Shown here one piece after another: positions 35,016 through 44,326 of a DNA stretch of 64,000 nt. The DNA is from an uncultured Bacteroides sp. (GTDB lineage: Bacteria > Bacteroidota > Bacteroidia > Bacteroidales > Bacteroidaceae): positions 1 through 64,000 of the forward strand of contig CAMTOQ010000002.1 of the NCBI GenBank assembly GCA_947074205.1, written 5' to 3'. Numbering within the stretch: the stretch's first letter is position 1; every line of letters begins with the position of its first letter. The notes beneath the pieces were generated by a model, which was given only the letters and a program-made list of their open reading frames with translations, was not told the DNA's origin and searched no databases. The position numbers were made by a program, and so were the translations under genes.

Positions 35016-35029
35016 TATTGTTTACAATA
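35016..35029. promoter_or_regulatory. Operator-like inverted repeat 3 before the xylose regulator
   Basis: TATTGT-TT-ACAATA, a 6+2+6 palindrome related to sites 1 and 2 (ATTGT/ACAAT core) with a shorter spacer. Confidence 0.45.
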
Positions 35030-35097
35030 TCTATTTATATGAAAAACAATGTTTTATAGCATATATTTAAACCACTATAGTTTACTTAAACAATCTA

Positions 35098-35105
35098 TAT
35101 ATTTG
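35098..35105 (+). promoter_or_regulatory. -7 box of the xylose operon promoter
   Basis: TATATTTG fits TAnnTTTG exactly and lies 26 bases before the coding start. No good TTTG stands at the -33 distance, which is consistent with a regulated promoter. Confidence 0.6.
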
Positions 35106-35131
35106 CAGTACCAAGAAAAACATTAATACTT

Positions 35132-35866
35132 ATGAAGCTCGAAAATCAACTAGCAAATAATCATATTTCAGTAGACTGTGTGGTCTTCGGATTTGACGGA
35201 GAAGAACTCCGCATTCTATTAGTAAATCGCACAGGTGAGGATGAAGATAGTGGACAGGTTTATCATGACATGAAGCTTCCAGGTAGTCTTATATATATGG
35301 ATGAGGATCTAGATGAAGCCGCTCAAAGAGTTCTTAAAGAACTGACTGGGATTGATAAAATCAATTTGATTCAGTTTAAGGCTTTCGGATCTAGAGATAG
35401 AACTAAGAATCCAAAAGATATCCATTGGTTGGAAAGAGCTACACAGTCAAGAGTAGAACGCATAGTTACAATAGCTTACGTAGCTGTTGTGAAGATCGAC
35501 CGAGCAATTAATAAACATCTTGATGCTAATCGCGCTCATTGGGTACCTCTTAAAGAGGTGAAGAATTTGGCTTTTGACCATAATCTTATTATAAAAGAAG
35601 GTCTAAAGTCCACCCAAATGATGGCAGACCTTAATCCTTCAATGTTGTTTGACTTGATACCGCGCAAATTTACAGCTAGCCAGTTGCGTGTACTATTTGA
35701 GCTTATTTATAATAAGCCTATTGATGTGCGCAATTTTCATAAGAAACTACTCAGTTGGAGTTTTATTGTTCCTACAGAAGAGAAGCAACAAGGAGTGGCT
35801 CATCGAGCAGCCCGCTACTATAAGTTCGACCGTAAGATATATAATAAACTTAGAGAGAAACTTTAA
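35132..35866 (+). CDS. xylR: Nudix-domain transcriptional regulator of xylose use (NrtR/AraR type)
   Basis: A 244-residue regulator: a Nudix-fold sensor domain (about 8-145) and a C-terminal winged helix (about 155-240, with FTASQLRVLFELIYN). The Nudix box at about 50-75 is degenerate (GSLIYMDEDLDEAA then QRVLKELTGI, lacking the RE...EE catalytic set), so it should bind rather than hydrolyse its ligand, as in the NrtR-like arabinose regulator AraR of Bacteroides. Position directly before xylB, xylA and a xylose permease points to xylose as signal. Three ATTGT/ACAAT repeats upstream are probable operators. The name rests on context. Confidence 0.82.
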   Translation: MKLENQLANNHISVDCVVFGFDGEELRILLVNRTGEDEDSGQVYHDMKLPGSLIYMDEDLDEAAQRVLKELTGIDKINLIQFKAFGSRDRTKNPKDIHWLERATQSRVERIVTIAYVAVVKIDRAINKHLDANRAHWVPLKEVKNLAFDHNLIIKEGLKSTQMMADLNPSMLFDLIPRKFTASQLRVLFELIYNKPIDVRNFHKKLLSWSFIVPTEEKQQGVAHRAARYYKFDRKIYNKLREKL

Positions 35867-35905
35867 ACGATATATAACTAACCATTTTAATAAAGAAAAC
35901 ACAGT

Positions 35906-37396
35906 ATGTATTTATTAGGTTACGACATAGGTAGCTCGTCTGTAAAAGCGAGCTTAGTGAACGCTGAAAGTGGCAAGTGTGTAGCTACGTCTTTCTACCC
36001 TAAAACTGAAGCACAGATTATAGCCGTGCAAACTGGATGGGCCGAACAAGACCCTACAAATTGGTGGGAAAACTTAAAGTTGGCTACACAAGATATCATG
36101 AAGCAGTCGGGTGTTGCACCCGCCGAAATCAAAGCAATTGGTATCTCTTATCAGATGCACGGGTTGGTTTGTGTAGATAGTAATCAACAAGCTCTACGCA
36201 ATGCAATCATTTGGTGCGACTCGCGTGCAGTGCCTTACGGTCAGAAAGCTTTTGATGTAATGGGAGAGGAGTATTGTCTTTCGCATCTACTCAATTCTCC
36301 CGGAAACTTTACAGCCTCTAAACTAGCATGGATCAAGGAGAACGAACCCGAAATCTACAGCAAGATTCATAAAATTATGCTACCCGGCGACTATATTGCC
36401 ATGCGCCTTAGTGGAGAGATTTGCACAACTATTGAAGGTCTTTCTGAAGGTATGTTTTGGGACTTCCGCAATGCATGTATTTCTAAGGAACTGATGGGTT
36501 ACTATGGTTTCGATGAGTCACTGATCCCTGATATTAAACCCACCTTTGCCGAACAGGGACGCGTCACCGCACAAGTGGCTGCTGAACTTGGTCTAGCTGC
36601 TGGTATTCCTATAACTTATAGAGCTGGGGACCAACCTAACAATGCACTATCACTCAATGTATTCAATCCTGGTGAGATTGCTTCTACCGCAGGTACATCG
36701 GGAGTAGTATATGGGGTGAATGGCGAAATCAATTATGACCCACAATCGCGTGTCAACACCTTTGCTCATGTCAACTACTCTCCAGAACAAATTCGCTTAG
36801 GCGTATTGCTTTGTATTAATGGAACAGGTATTCTCAACTCTTGGGTGAAACGTACTGTAGCTCCCGAAGGTATTAGCTATCCGGAAATGAACGAGTTGGC
36901 ATCCAAAGCACCGATTGGAAGCGCGGGAATAAGTATCTTGCCTTTTGGAAACGGAGCAGAACGCATGTTGTGTAATCGCGAAATAGGTTGTAGCATCAAT
37001 GGCATTGATTTCAATACACACGGCAAACACCATATTATTCGTGCAGCACAAGAGGGGATTGTCTTCTCATTTAAATATGGAATAGATATAATGGAACAAA
37101 TGGGTATTCCGGTTCAAAAGATTCATGCCGGTCAAGCTAACATGTTCCTTAGTCCTATTTTCCGCAACACATTGGCGGGAGTTACAGGTGCAACCATCGA
37201 ACTTTATGATACAGACGGCTCAGTTGGTGCAGCCAAAGGAGCAGGAATGGGTGTAGGTATCTATAAAGACAATACCGAAGCCTTTGCAACACTAGAGAAA
37301 CTAGCAGTAATAGAGCCTGTGGCCTCTGATATGCAAGCTTATGCTGATGCGTATGCTCGATGGAAGAGCAATCTAGAGAAAGCATTAGGCTGCTAA
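35906..37396 (+). CDS. xylB: Xylulokinase
   Basis: A 496-residue FGGY-family kinase phosphorylating D-xylulose. It opens LLGYDIGSSSVKASLV (phosphate-binding loop) and has the xylulokinase-type ISYQMHGLVCVD segment, AIIWCDSRA, and C-terminal ATP-site GGAGN-like features in AGQANMFLSPIFRNTLA and DGSVGAAKGAGMG. It begins 39 bases after the regulator and precedes xylose isomerase, which confirms the sugar. Confidence 0.95.
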   Translation: MYLLGYDIGSSSVKASLVNAESGKCVATSFYPKTEAQIIAVQTGWAEQDPTNWWENLKLATQDIMKQSGVAPAEIKAIGISYQMHGLVCVDSNQQALRNAIIWCDSRAVPYGQKAFDVMGEEYCLSHLLNSPGNFTASKLAWIKENEPEIYSKIHKIMLPGDYIAMRLSGEICTTIEGLSEGMFWDFRNACISKELMGYYGFDESLIPDIKPTFAEQGRVTAQVAAELGLAAGIPITYRAGDQPNNALSLNVFNPGEIASTAGTSGVVYGVNGEINYDPQSRVNTFAHVNYSPEQIRLGVLLCINGTGILNSWVKRTVAPEGISYPEMNELASKAPIGSAGISILPFGNGAERMLCNREIGCSINGIDFNTHGKHHIIRAAQEGIVFSFKYGIDIMEQMGIPVQKIHAGQANMFLSPIFRNTLAGVTGATIELYDTDGSVGAAKGAGMGVGIYKDNTEAFATLEKLAVIEPVASDMQAYADAYARWKSNLEKALGC

Positions 37397-37466
37397 CACT
37401 GTTCCCACTTTTTTAATGAATAGATTTAAAAACTAAAAATAGAAAACCTTTTAAACAACAATTATT

Positions 37467-38783
37467 ATGGCAACTAAAGAGTATTTCCCCGGAATTGGTA
37501 AAATTAAATTCGAAGGCTTAGAAAGCAGAAACCCAATGGCTTTCCGTTACTATAACCCAGAAAAAGAAGTAATGGGTAAGAAAATGAAAGATTGGTTGAA
37601 ATTTGCTATGGCTTGGTGGCACACACTATGCGCTGAAGGTGGCGACCAATTTGGTGGTGGTACAAAGGAATATCCTTGGAACTGCGCAACTGACGCTGTA
37701 CAGATTGCTAAAGACAAAATTGATGCTGGCTTCGAGTTTATGCAAAAAGTAGGCATTGAATATTATTGCTTCCACGATATCGATTTGGTTTCTGAAGGTA
37801 CTAGCATTGAAGAATACGAGGCTAACCTAAAGGCTGTAGTAGCTTATGCTAAACAAAAGCAAGCTGAAACTGGTATTAAACTATTGTGGGGTACTGCTAA
37901 CGTATTTAGCAATGGTCGTTATATGAATGGTGCAGCTACTAACCCTGAGTTTGATGTAGTGGCTCGTGCAGCAGTTCAAATCAAGAACGCTATCGATGCA
38001 ACTATCGAATTGGGTGGTACAAACTACGTATTCTGGGGTGGACGCGAAGGTTATATGTCATTGCTAAACACTGACCAAAAACGCGAAAAAGAGCACTTGG
38101 CTCGTATGCTTACTTTGGCTCGCGACTATGCTCGTGCTAAAGGCTTTACAGGTACGTTTCTTATTGAACCTAAACCAATGGAACCTTCTAAGCACCAATA
38201 TGACGTAGACTCGGAAACTGTAATCGGTTTCTTGAAAGCTCATGGTTTGGAGAAAGATTTCAAACTTAACATCGAAGTAAATCACGCTACATTGGCTGGT
38301 CATACATTTGAACACGAACTAGCAGTAGCTGTAGACAACGGTATGTTGGGCTCAATAGATGCCAACCGTGGCGACTACCAAAATGGCTGGGATACTGACC
38401 AATTCCCTATCGACAACTACGAACTAACACAAGCAATGATGCAAGTGATTCGCAATGGTGGTTTGGGCAACGGTGGTTGTAACTTCGATGCTAAAACCCG
38501 TCGCAACTCAACAGATCTAGAAGATATCTTCATCGCACATATCGCTGGAATGGACGCTATGGCTCGCGCATTGGAATCTGCAGCTGCTATCCTTTCAGAA
38601 TCTCCTTACCAAAAGATGTTGACCGATCGCTATGCATCATTCGATGGCGGTAAAGGTAAAGAATTTGAAGACGGCAAGCTATCTTTGGAAGACTTAGTAG
38701 CTTACTCTAAGACAGCGGGCGAACCTAAACAGGTGAGCGGCAAGCAAGAGCTTTACGAAGCAATTGTAAATATGTACGTTTAA
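37467..38783 (+). CDS. xylA: Xylose isomerase
   Basis: A 438-residue TIM-barrel metalloenzyme converting D-xylose to D-xylulose. Conserved segments: [13 protein letters not shown] with the active-site His-Asp, VFWGGREGY, the metal ligands in [37 protein letters not shown], and [18 protein letters not shown]. Codon use is strongly biased, as expected for a highly expressed gene. Confidence 0.98.
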   Translation: MATKEYFPGIGKIKFEGLESRNPMAFRYYNPEKEVMGKKMKDWLKFAMAWWHTLCAEGGDQFGGGTKEYPWNCATDAVQIAKDKIDAGFEFMQKVGIEYYCFHDIDLVSEGTSIEEYEANLKAVVAYAKQKQAETGIKLLWGTANVFSNGRYMNGAATNPEFDVVARAAVQIKNAIDATIELGGTNYVFWGGREGYMSLLNTDQKREKEHLARMLTLARDYARAKGFTGTFLIEPKPMEPSKHQYDVDSETVIGFLKAHGLEKDFKLNIEVNHATLAGHTFEHELAVAVDNGMLGSIDANRGDYQNGWDTDQFPIDNYELTQAMMQVIRNGGLGNGGCNFDAKTRRNSTDLEDIFIAHIAGMDAMARALESAAAILSESPYQKMLTDRYASFDGGKGKEFEDGKLSLEDLVAYSKTAGEPKQVSGKQELYEAIVNMYV

Positions 38784-38801
38784 TCGTATCTACACATTTC
38801 A

Positions 38802-38835
38802 CACCACCTGCATGGTAAATACTATGTAGGTGGTG
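38802..38835 (+). other. Hairpin between xylA and the xylose permease gene
   Basis: CACCACCTGCAT (38802-38813) pairs with ATGTAGGTGGTG (38824-38835), one G-U pair, without a following T-run. It may trim or partly stop transcripts between xylA and the permease gene. Confidence 0.55.
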
Positions 38836-38874
38836 TACCTATAAAAACACAACTCTAATCACATTCCTTGAACC

Positions 38875-40344
38875 ATGAATCAAACCGATACGGGTAGCAA
38901 ACTCTACCTATACTCCATAACGTGTGTGGCCATCCTGGGGGGGCTTCTCTTTGGATACGACACCGCCGTAATATCGGGTGCTGAGAAAGGTCTAGAAGCC
39001 TTTTTTCTCACAGCTTCCGATTTTCAATACAACAAAGTAATGCACGGCATCACCTCATCTAGCGCTCTTATTGGCTGTGTATTGGGTGGTGCCTTTTCTG
39101 GCTTTTTTGCCTCACGATTAGGACGTCGCAACTCGCTTCGCTTGGCAGCCATCCTCTTTTTTGTTTCCGCACTAGGGTCATATAATCCCGAATTCTTGTT
39201 TTATCAACGTGGCGAAGCCACTTTCGATTTGCTAGTCACTTTCAACTGTTACCGTTTGATTGGTGGACTAGGGGTAGGATTAGCATCAGCCGTTTGCCCG
39301 ATGTATATAGCCGAAATCGCCCCTTCGAATATTCGTGGTACTCTTGTATCTTGCAATCAGTTTGCCATTATTTTTGGTATGCTCGTTGTTTACTTTGTCA
39401 ACTACTTAATTATGGGCGATCACACCAACCCAATTATTGTGCGTGATGCAGCAGGTACTATGTTTGTTAGCAGTGAATCAGATATGTGGATGGTTCAGGA
39501 AGGATGGCGTTATATGTTTGTATCCGAAGCTATACCTGCATCGTTATTCTGCTTCTTACTCTTTTTTGTACCCAAGACTCCACGCTATTTGGTTTTGGTA
39601 AATCAAGACAGCAAAGCTTATTCTATCCTCGAAAAGATCAATGGTGCTGTGAAGGCCCGCGAAATTTTAGCAGAGATTAAAGCTACATCATCCGAAAAAA
39701 CAGAGAAACTTCTCACCTATGGAGTAGGAGTTATTGTTATTGGCATTCTACTTTCGGTATTTCAACAAGCTATCGGTATCAATGCTGTGCTCTACTATGC
39801 ACCTCGCATCTTTGAAAGTGCAGGCGCTGAAGGTGGTGGCATGATGCAAACAGTTATTATGGGTATTGTCAACATTAGTTTCACACTAGTAGCTATTCTT
39901 ACTGTAGACCGTATTGGCCGTAAGCCGCTGCTTATTGTAGGTTCAATAGGTATGGCAGTCGGTGCTTTTGCAGTAGCATTATGCGATAGCTTTGGTATAT
40001 TAGGTTTCATCCCCGTACTCTCTATCATCGTTTATGCAGCTTTCTTTATGATGTCGTGGGGTCCAATATGCTGGGTGTTGATTGCCGAGATTTTCCCTAA
40101 CACCATTCGTGGAAAAGCAATCGCTATTGCTGTAGCATTTCAGTGGATCTTTAACTATATTGTATCTTCGACCTTTCCACCGCTTTACGACTTTAGTCCA
40201 ATGTTTGCCTACAGCTTATATGGCATCGTCTGCGTTGTAGCAGCTGTATTCGTATGGCGTTGGGTGCCCGAAACAAAAGGCAAGACACTCGAAGACATGT
40301 CGCAACTTTGGTTGTCACGCAAAGAAAAGAACAATGCACAATAG
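38875..40344 (+). CDS. xylE: D-xylose:proton symporter (MFS sugar porter)
   Basis: A 489-residue sugar porter with twelve helices. Signature motifs: LGGLLFGYDTAVISGAEKGL at the start, GGAFSGFFASRLGRRNSLR after helix 2, PMYIAEIAPSNIRG after helix 4, VFQQAIGINAVLYYAP in helix 7, DRIGRKPLL and VPETKGKTLEDM at the end. An unusually long periplasmic loop around 180-200 matches XylE-type members. Its place after xylA makes xylose the likely substrate. Confidence 0.93.
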   Translation: MNQTDTGSKLYLYSITCVAILGGLLFGYDTAVISGAEKGLEAFFLTASDFQYNKVMHGITSSSALIGCVLGGAFSGFFASRLGRRNSLRLAAILFFVSALGSYNPEFLFYQRGEATFDLLVTFNCYRLIGGLGVGLASAVCPMYIAEIAPSNIRGTLVSCNQFAIIFGMLVVYFVNYLIMGDHTNPIIVRDAAGTMFVSSESDMWMVQEGWRYMFVSEAIPASLFCFLLFFVPKTPRYLVLVNQDSKAYSILEKINGAVKAREILAEIKATSSEKTEKLLTYGVGVIVIGILLSVFQQAIGINAVLYYAPRIFESAGAEGGGMMQTVIMGIVNISFTLVAILTVDRIGRKPLLIVGSIGMAVGAFAVALCDSFGILGFIPVLSIIVYAAFFMMSWGPICWVLIAEIFPNTIRGKAIAIAVAFQWIFNYIVSSTFPPLYDFSPMFAYSLYGIVCVVAAVFVWRWVPETKGKTLEDMSQLWLSRKEKNNAQ

Positions 40345-40382
40345 CATTACAAGCCGTTTGTTAAATTTCAATTGATAGTTTT

Positions 40383-40424
40383 AGCTTCCATCTTTGGTTT
40401 TTGTCCATAGATGGAAGCTTTTTT
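40383..40424 (+). terminator. Terminator of the xylose operon
   Basis: AGCTTCCATCT (40383-40393) pairs perfectly with AGATGGAAGCT (40409-40419), followed by six T. Confidence 0.88.
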
Positions 40425-40459
40425 AGCACTTATACGGGACAGACTTCCCTAAGGTAAGT

Positions 40460-40467
40460 TATATTTG
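40460..40467 (+). promoter_or_regulatory. -7 box before pectate lyase
   Basis: TATATTTG, an exact TAnnTTTG, 21 bases before the start codon. No TTTG at the -33 position. Confidence 0.5.
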
Positions 40468-40488
40468 TAAAATCAAAAAAATAAAACC

Positions 40489-41583
40489 ATGAAACGAATA
40501 ACTCTACTTACTTGTCTTTTTTGCGGATCTCTTGCAATGAACGCTCAAAACGAAGCACCAAAAGATATGTCTTATAAAAATTGGGTGAAACAAGCTCCTA
40601 AATACAAAGATGCCTTCTTTACCACTCCCGAGGCTGCCCGAATTGCTGATAATGTGTTACTTTATCAACAAACTACTGGTGGTTGGCCCAAAAATATCAA
40701 AATGCAAGAAGAACTAACCGATGAGCAAAAAGAGATTGTCTTTCTGCAAAAAGATAAGGTAAACGAGAGCACTATTGATAACGATGCCACTATAACTGAG
40801 ATTCAATATCTTTCGCGTATATACAACGCTACAGGTAATGAACGCTACAAGCAAGGGGTGATAGATGGTATAGAATACATCTTTAATGCACAATATAAGA
40901 ATGGTGGATGGCCTCAGTTTTGGCCACGAAGTAAGGGTTATTATACACATATTACCTACAACGATAATGCAATGGTCAATGTAATGGAGGTACTGCGTGA
41001 TATATATGAAGGAAAAGCGCCCTATACGTTCTTACCCGATTCAATCAAACAGAAAGCACACGAATCGTTCTTTAAAGGTATAGACTGTATTCTTGCAACC
41101 CAAATAGTAAAGGATGGTAAACCTACAGTATGGTGTGCTCAGCATGATGCTGTAACACTTGAACCCGCCAAAGCTCGTGCTTATGAACTCCCATCATTTA
41201 GTGGTCAAGAGTCCGATGAGGTTGTTTTTTTATTGATGTCTATCCCAAATCCTTCACCTGAAGTGATAGCTTCAGTAGAGGCTGCGGTTGAATGGTTTGA
41301 GGAGAACAAGATCATCGGACTCAGAAAAGAATATTTCATTGATAAATTTGGTCGTCGCGACTACCGCATGGTGAAGTCGGATGATAACAGTGTGCTATGG
41401 GCACGTTTCTACGACCTAGACGATATCCGTCCTTTCTTTAGCGACCGTGACGGAGTGAAACGCTACGATATTTCCGAGATTGGCCACGAACGCCGCAATG
41501 GCTACAAGTGGTACAACAACGACGGTCTGCGTGTACTTGAACGGTACAACGAGTGGAAGGAGGAGGTTAAAAGCTCTAGGTAG
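40489..41583 (+). CDS. Secreted pectate lyase, family PL10
   Basis: A 364-residue exported enzyme cleaving polygalacturonate by beta-elimination. A signal peptide (about 1-19, ending AMNAQ) is followed by the PL10 (alpha/alpha)3 toroid: QQTTGGWPKN, YKNGGWPQFWPRSKGYYTHIT with YNDNAMVNVM, and the C-terminal LWARFYDLDDIRPFFSDRDG, then ERRNGYKWY. It starts an independent unit after the xylose terminator and precedes a polygalacturonase, making a small pectin-use pair. Confidence 0.9.
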   Translation: MKRITLLTCLFCGSLAMNAQNEAPKDMSYKNWVKQAPKYKDAFFTTPEAARIADNVLLYQQTTGGWPKNIKMQEELTDEQKEIVFLQKDKVNESTIDNDATITEIQYLSRIYNATGNERYKQGVIDGIEYIFNAQYKNGGWPQFWPRSKGYYTHITYNDNAMVNVMEVLRDIYEGKAPYTFLPDSIKQKAHESFFKGIDCILATQIVKDGKPTVWCAQHDAVTLEPAKARAYELPSFSGQESDEVVFLLMSIPNPSPEVIASVEAAVEWFEENKIIGLRKEYFIDKFGRRDYRMVKSDDNSVLWARFYDLDDIRPFFSDRDGVKRYDISEIGHERRNGYKWYNNDGLRVLERYNEWKEEVKSSR

Positions 41584-41585
41584 TC

Positions 41586-41629
41586 ATCCTTTAATTAGCG
41601 TTTAAACAGTATTTAATTACTACCTAAAT
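41586..41629 (+). repeat. 11-bp TTTAAA array, 4 units
   Basis: ATCCTTTAATT, AGCGTTTAAAC, AGTATTTAATT and ACTACCTAAAT, without gaps, starting 3 bases after the pectate lyase stop and ending 45 bases before its terminator. Confidence 0.75.
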
Positions 41630-41673
41630 AAGAAGAAAATGCCTTGCTTATAAAAAGCATGGTTCTTATAGAT

Positions 41674-41711
41674 AAAAACCGTACTTTTTCTGTGGAAGAA
41701 GTACGGTTTTT
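41674..41711 (+). terminator. Terminator after pectate lyase
   Basis: AAAAACCGTACTT (41674-41686) pairs with AAGTACGGTTTTT (41699-41711); the T-run is part of the arm. Confidence 0.85.
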
Positions 41712-41804
41712 GCATATCATTTGATTCTTTTTTCGAGAAAGAACAGATAAAGCTTTTGTGAATCAGTGAAAAACCATAAATTGCCCTTCTAAAACTATGA
41801 TAAA

Positions 41805-43358
41805 ATGAAAAACACATTCTCGGTATTTCTTCTACTTTTACTCTTTTCAATTGCTCCATTGTTTGCATCCCAAAGTCAGCCTATTATTAATGTAAACCAA
41901 CATGGTTTAACTCCTAACTCAGGGGTGTCCTGTACGCAAGTTCTACAGAGTATTATCGACGAAATAAGTCAGAATGGTGGAGGAGTATTGAGTTTTCCCA
42001 AAGGAATCTATACTACGGGATGTTTTGAACTAAAAACTGGTGTTAAGATTCACCTGCAAAAAGGTGCCATACTACAAGGAAGTACAAATCCGTATGACTA
42101 TACATTTAATCTAAGTGAGAATGAAAAAGTGTCACCCAATGCAAAAGATAATTCTATGTTGGCATTGATTGTGGCCAACGATGCAACTGATATTGCCATT
42201 TATGGAAAAGGTACAATAGATGGGAGAGGGCGCGAACTAGCTCTAAATATAGATAGCCTCCATCATATTGGTGAAGTAGTTGACCCTAAATATAACTATA
42301 AACGCATGCGACCCAATGAAACTGCGCGTCCAAAGTTGATTCGCTTCTCACATAGTAGCAACATTCAATTAAGCGGAGTCACTTTATGCAATAGTGCATG
42401 TTGGGGTGTGACATTAGAGCTTTGCTCAAATGTGAGAATCAAAAATCTAACGATCGAAAATAGGGCATATTGGAACAATGATGGAATAGATATTACGGAC
42501 TGTAGAGATGTGCAAATCACTCATTGCGATATTGACGCAGCCGATGATGGTATTTGCTTAAAGTCTTACTATAAAGGTTTTCGCAACGATTCCATTTATA
42601 TAGCGGATTGTCGCATTTGCTCAAGTGCCAGCGCTATTAAGTTTGGAACAGCTTCACATGGAGGCTTTCATGACGTAGAGATTGAGAATATATATGTTTA
42701 TGATACTTATCGCTCTGCAATAGCTATTGAAACTGTAGATGGAGGAAATTTAGAAAATATTACTGTTCGTAATATAAAAGCTAAAAATACCGGCAATGCG
42801 CTTTTTATTCGTTTAGGGCATCGCTCGGGAGAGACTCCGGGTACTTTGCGTAATATTCACATTGATGGACTTGCAGTGGAAGTACCATTTGGTCGTCCGG
42901 ATCTAAACTACGACATGAGAGGTCCCGCTTTGCCTTTCTTCCATAATCCGATTCCTGCATCAATAACGGGAATACCCGGTGCAAAAGTTGAAAATGTCGT
43001 AATTGAGAATATAAATATAGTCTATCCCGGACGTTCCTCCAAAGGTATGGCTTATGTTCCATTATCAAGATTAGAACAGGTACCCGAGCAAATCAAATCT
43101 TATCCGGAGTACACCATGTTCGGCGAACTGCCTTCATGGGCATTTTATGTTCGCCATGTCAATGATATTACTTTTAGAAATATAACATTGAAATTAAAGG
43201 CTGATGATTATAGACCAGCCTTTGTATTTGATGATGTTAATGAAATAATTTTGGATAATGTAAAGTTATCCAGAAAAGAATCAAAGAGAAACTGGCTTAT
43301 AATGAAGGATAGCCAGAAAAAACAGCCTATCAATACACCTTCTTACTCTCCTCGATAA
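41805..43358 (+). CDS. Secreted polygalacturonase-like hydrolase, family GH28
   Basis: A 517-residue right-handed beta-helix glycoside hydrolase with signal peptide (about 1-22). Family landmarks: GGGVLSFPKGIYTTGCFELK near the N-terminus, NNDGIDITDC, the catalytic aspartate pair in ADDGICLKS, FGTASHGGF, and a substrate-site RSAIAIETVDGG. It hydrolyses galacturonic acid linkages in pectin. Its last 29 bases overlap the 3' end of the convergent frameshifted hydrolase. Confidence 0.9.
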   Translation: MKNTFSVFLLLLLFSIAPLFASQSQPIINVNQHGLTPNSGVSCTQVLQSIIDEISQNGGGVLSFPKGIYTTGCFELKTGVKIHLQKGAILQGSTNPYDYTFNLSENEKVSPNAKDNSMLALIVANDATDIAIYGKGTIDGRGRELALNIDSLHHIGEVVDPKYNYKRMRPNETARPKLIRFSHSSNIQLSGVTLCNSACWGVTLELCSNVRIKNLTIENRAYWNNDGIDITDCRDVQITHCDIDAADDGICLKSYYKGFRNDSIYIADCRICSSASAIKFGTASHGGFHDVEIENIYVYDTYRSAIAIETVDGGNLENITVRNIKAKNTGNALFIRLGHRSGETPGTLRNIHIDGLAVEVPFGRPDLNYDMRGPALPFFHNPIPASITGIPGAKVENVVIENINIVYPGRSSKGMAYVPLSRLEQVPEQIKSYPEYTMFGELPSWAFYVRHVNDITFRNITLKLKADDYRPAFVFDDVNEIILDNVKLSRKESKRNWLIMKDSQKKQPINTPSYSPR

Positions 43359-44159
43359 AGATCAAAGCCTCTTGGGCTACACGTTCGGGAGTGTCGAGTT
43401 CCATCATGTGGCGCTCACCTCCCAATATCACAGAGCGTGCCCCTTTGGTGTTCAACATTGCCCAGATGTTGTTGTCTTTCCAGTCATTAAACAAAGGATC
43501 TTCTGTTCCAAACATATAGCATACCGGAATAGACATATTTTGTAGAGTATGCTTCGCTTCTTCTACGTAATCCCAAATCAATTGAGCGCTCTCTGCTTGT
43601 ACAGTAGCCTCAGGGTTAGAGCCTATATCACCAAGAGCAGCAATCTCGTCCATCTTCTTCTTTAACCCCTCAGCCGGTTTGCGTAGCGCCACTTCCATTG
43701 CTTTCTGAGCTTGTCCACTCATCAACAACCCCATCCAATAGCGGTCATTTGCCTCAATTACGTGTGGTGATAGGAAGAAGCTACCGAAGGATAGCAGTAC
43801 ATGTGGGTGATTGCGTACAAGATACCAACCAGGATTGGTACCATGGCATTTGCCCGCATAGTGAAACTTATCTAGGTCCATCTTCTGAGTGAACTCGTAG
43901 ATATCCTTTCCCCATTGACGTAGCCAATTGCTTGTGCCTCAGGCTGATGCTCCGTCACCTTCCCGTCCATACGCATCACAACACCATACACATGAAACTT
44001 CTTTGCCAACTCCTCTAGCACCGGCATAAATGTATGAAAATAGAAGGCTCCTGATACTATTACCTCCTTATTGTCTTTGCCAAGTTCACAGTAGGTTAGT
44101 TCTACGCCATTGTTTAAGATAAGACTCTTTGCTTCGCCTTTAATTTTATTTGCTTCCAT
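43330..44159 (-). pseudogene. Alpha/beta hydrolase broken by a frameshift
   Basis: Two overlapping reverse-strand frames, 44159-43872 (N-terminal 95 residues, MEANKIKGEAKSLILNNGVE...) and 43881-43330 (C-terminal 183 residues), join into one alpha/beta hydrolase of about 275 residues. In the second frame GKCHG looks like a nucleophile elbow with cysteine, CYMFGTEDPLF carries the acid and GGERHMMELD the histidine. Near 43917-43921 the coding strand reads TACGTCAATGG; one additional C would give continuous reading through QWGKDIYEFTQKMDLDK. So this is a one-base deletion: a true pseudogene, phase variation or an assembly error. Confidence 0.8.
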
Positions 44160-44301
44160 AATTTATCTTTTAAATTAGTATTCTTATTTCGTTTTGTAAA
44201 AGTAGAAACATAACGCGCATGTGTTGTTAACGGATTCTTGAGAATAATGTTCTAATCCTTATGTGTTGCATAATATTAGTCTATTACAATTCTCTTTTTA
44301 T

Positions 44302-44309
44302 TATCTTTG
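44302..44309 (+). promoter_or_regulatory. -7 box before the AraC-type regulator
   Basis: TATCTTTG fits TAnnTTTG. It lies 17 bases before the ATG at 44327 and inside the longer open frame, which argues against the upstream start. Confidence 0.6.
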
Positions 44310-44326
44310 TATTAAGTATATCGATT

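Noticed and set aside
35062..35091. A seventh 11-bp TTTAAA array before the xylose regulator
   Set aside because: Two TTAAAC words are present but 19 bp apart, out of the 11-bp register.
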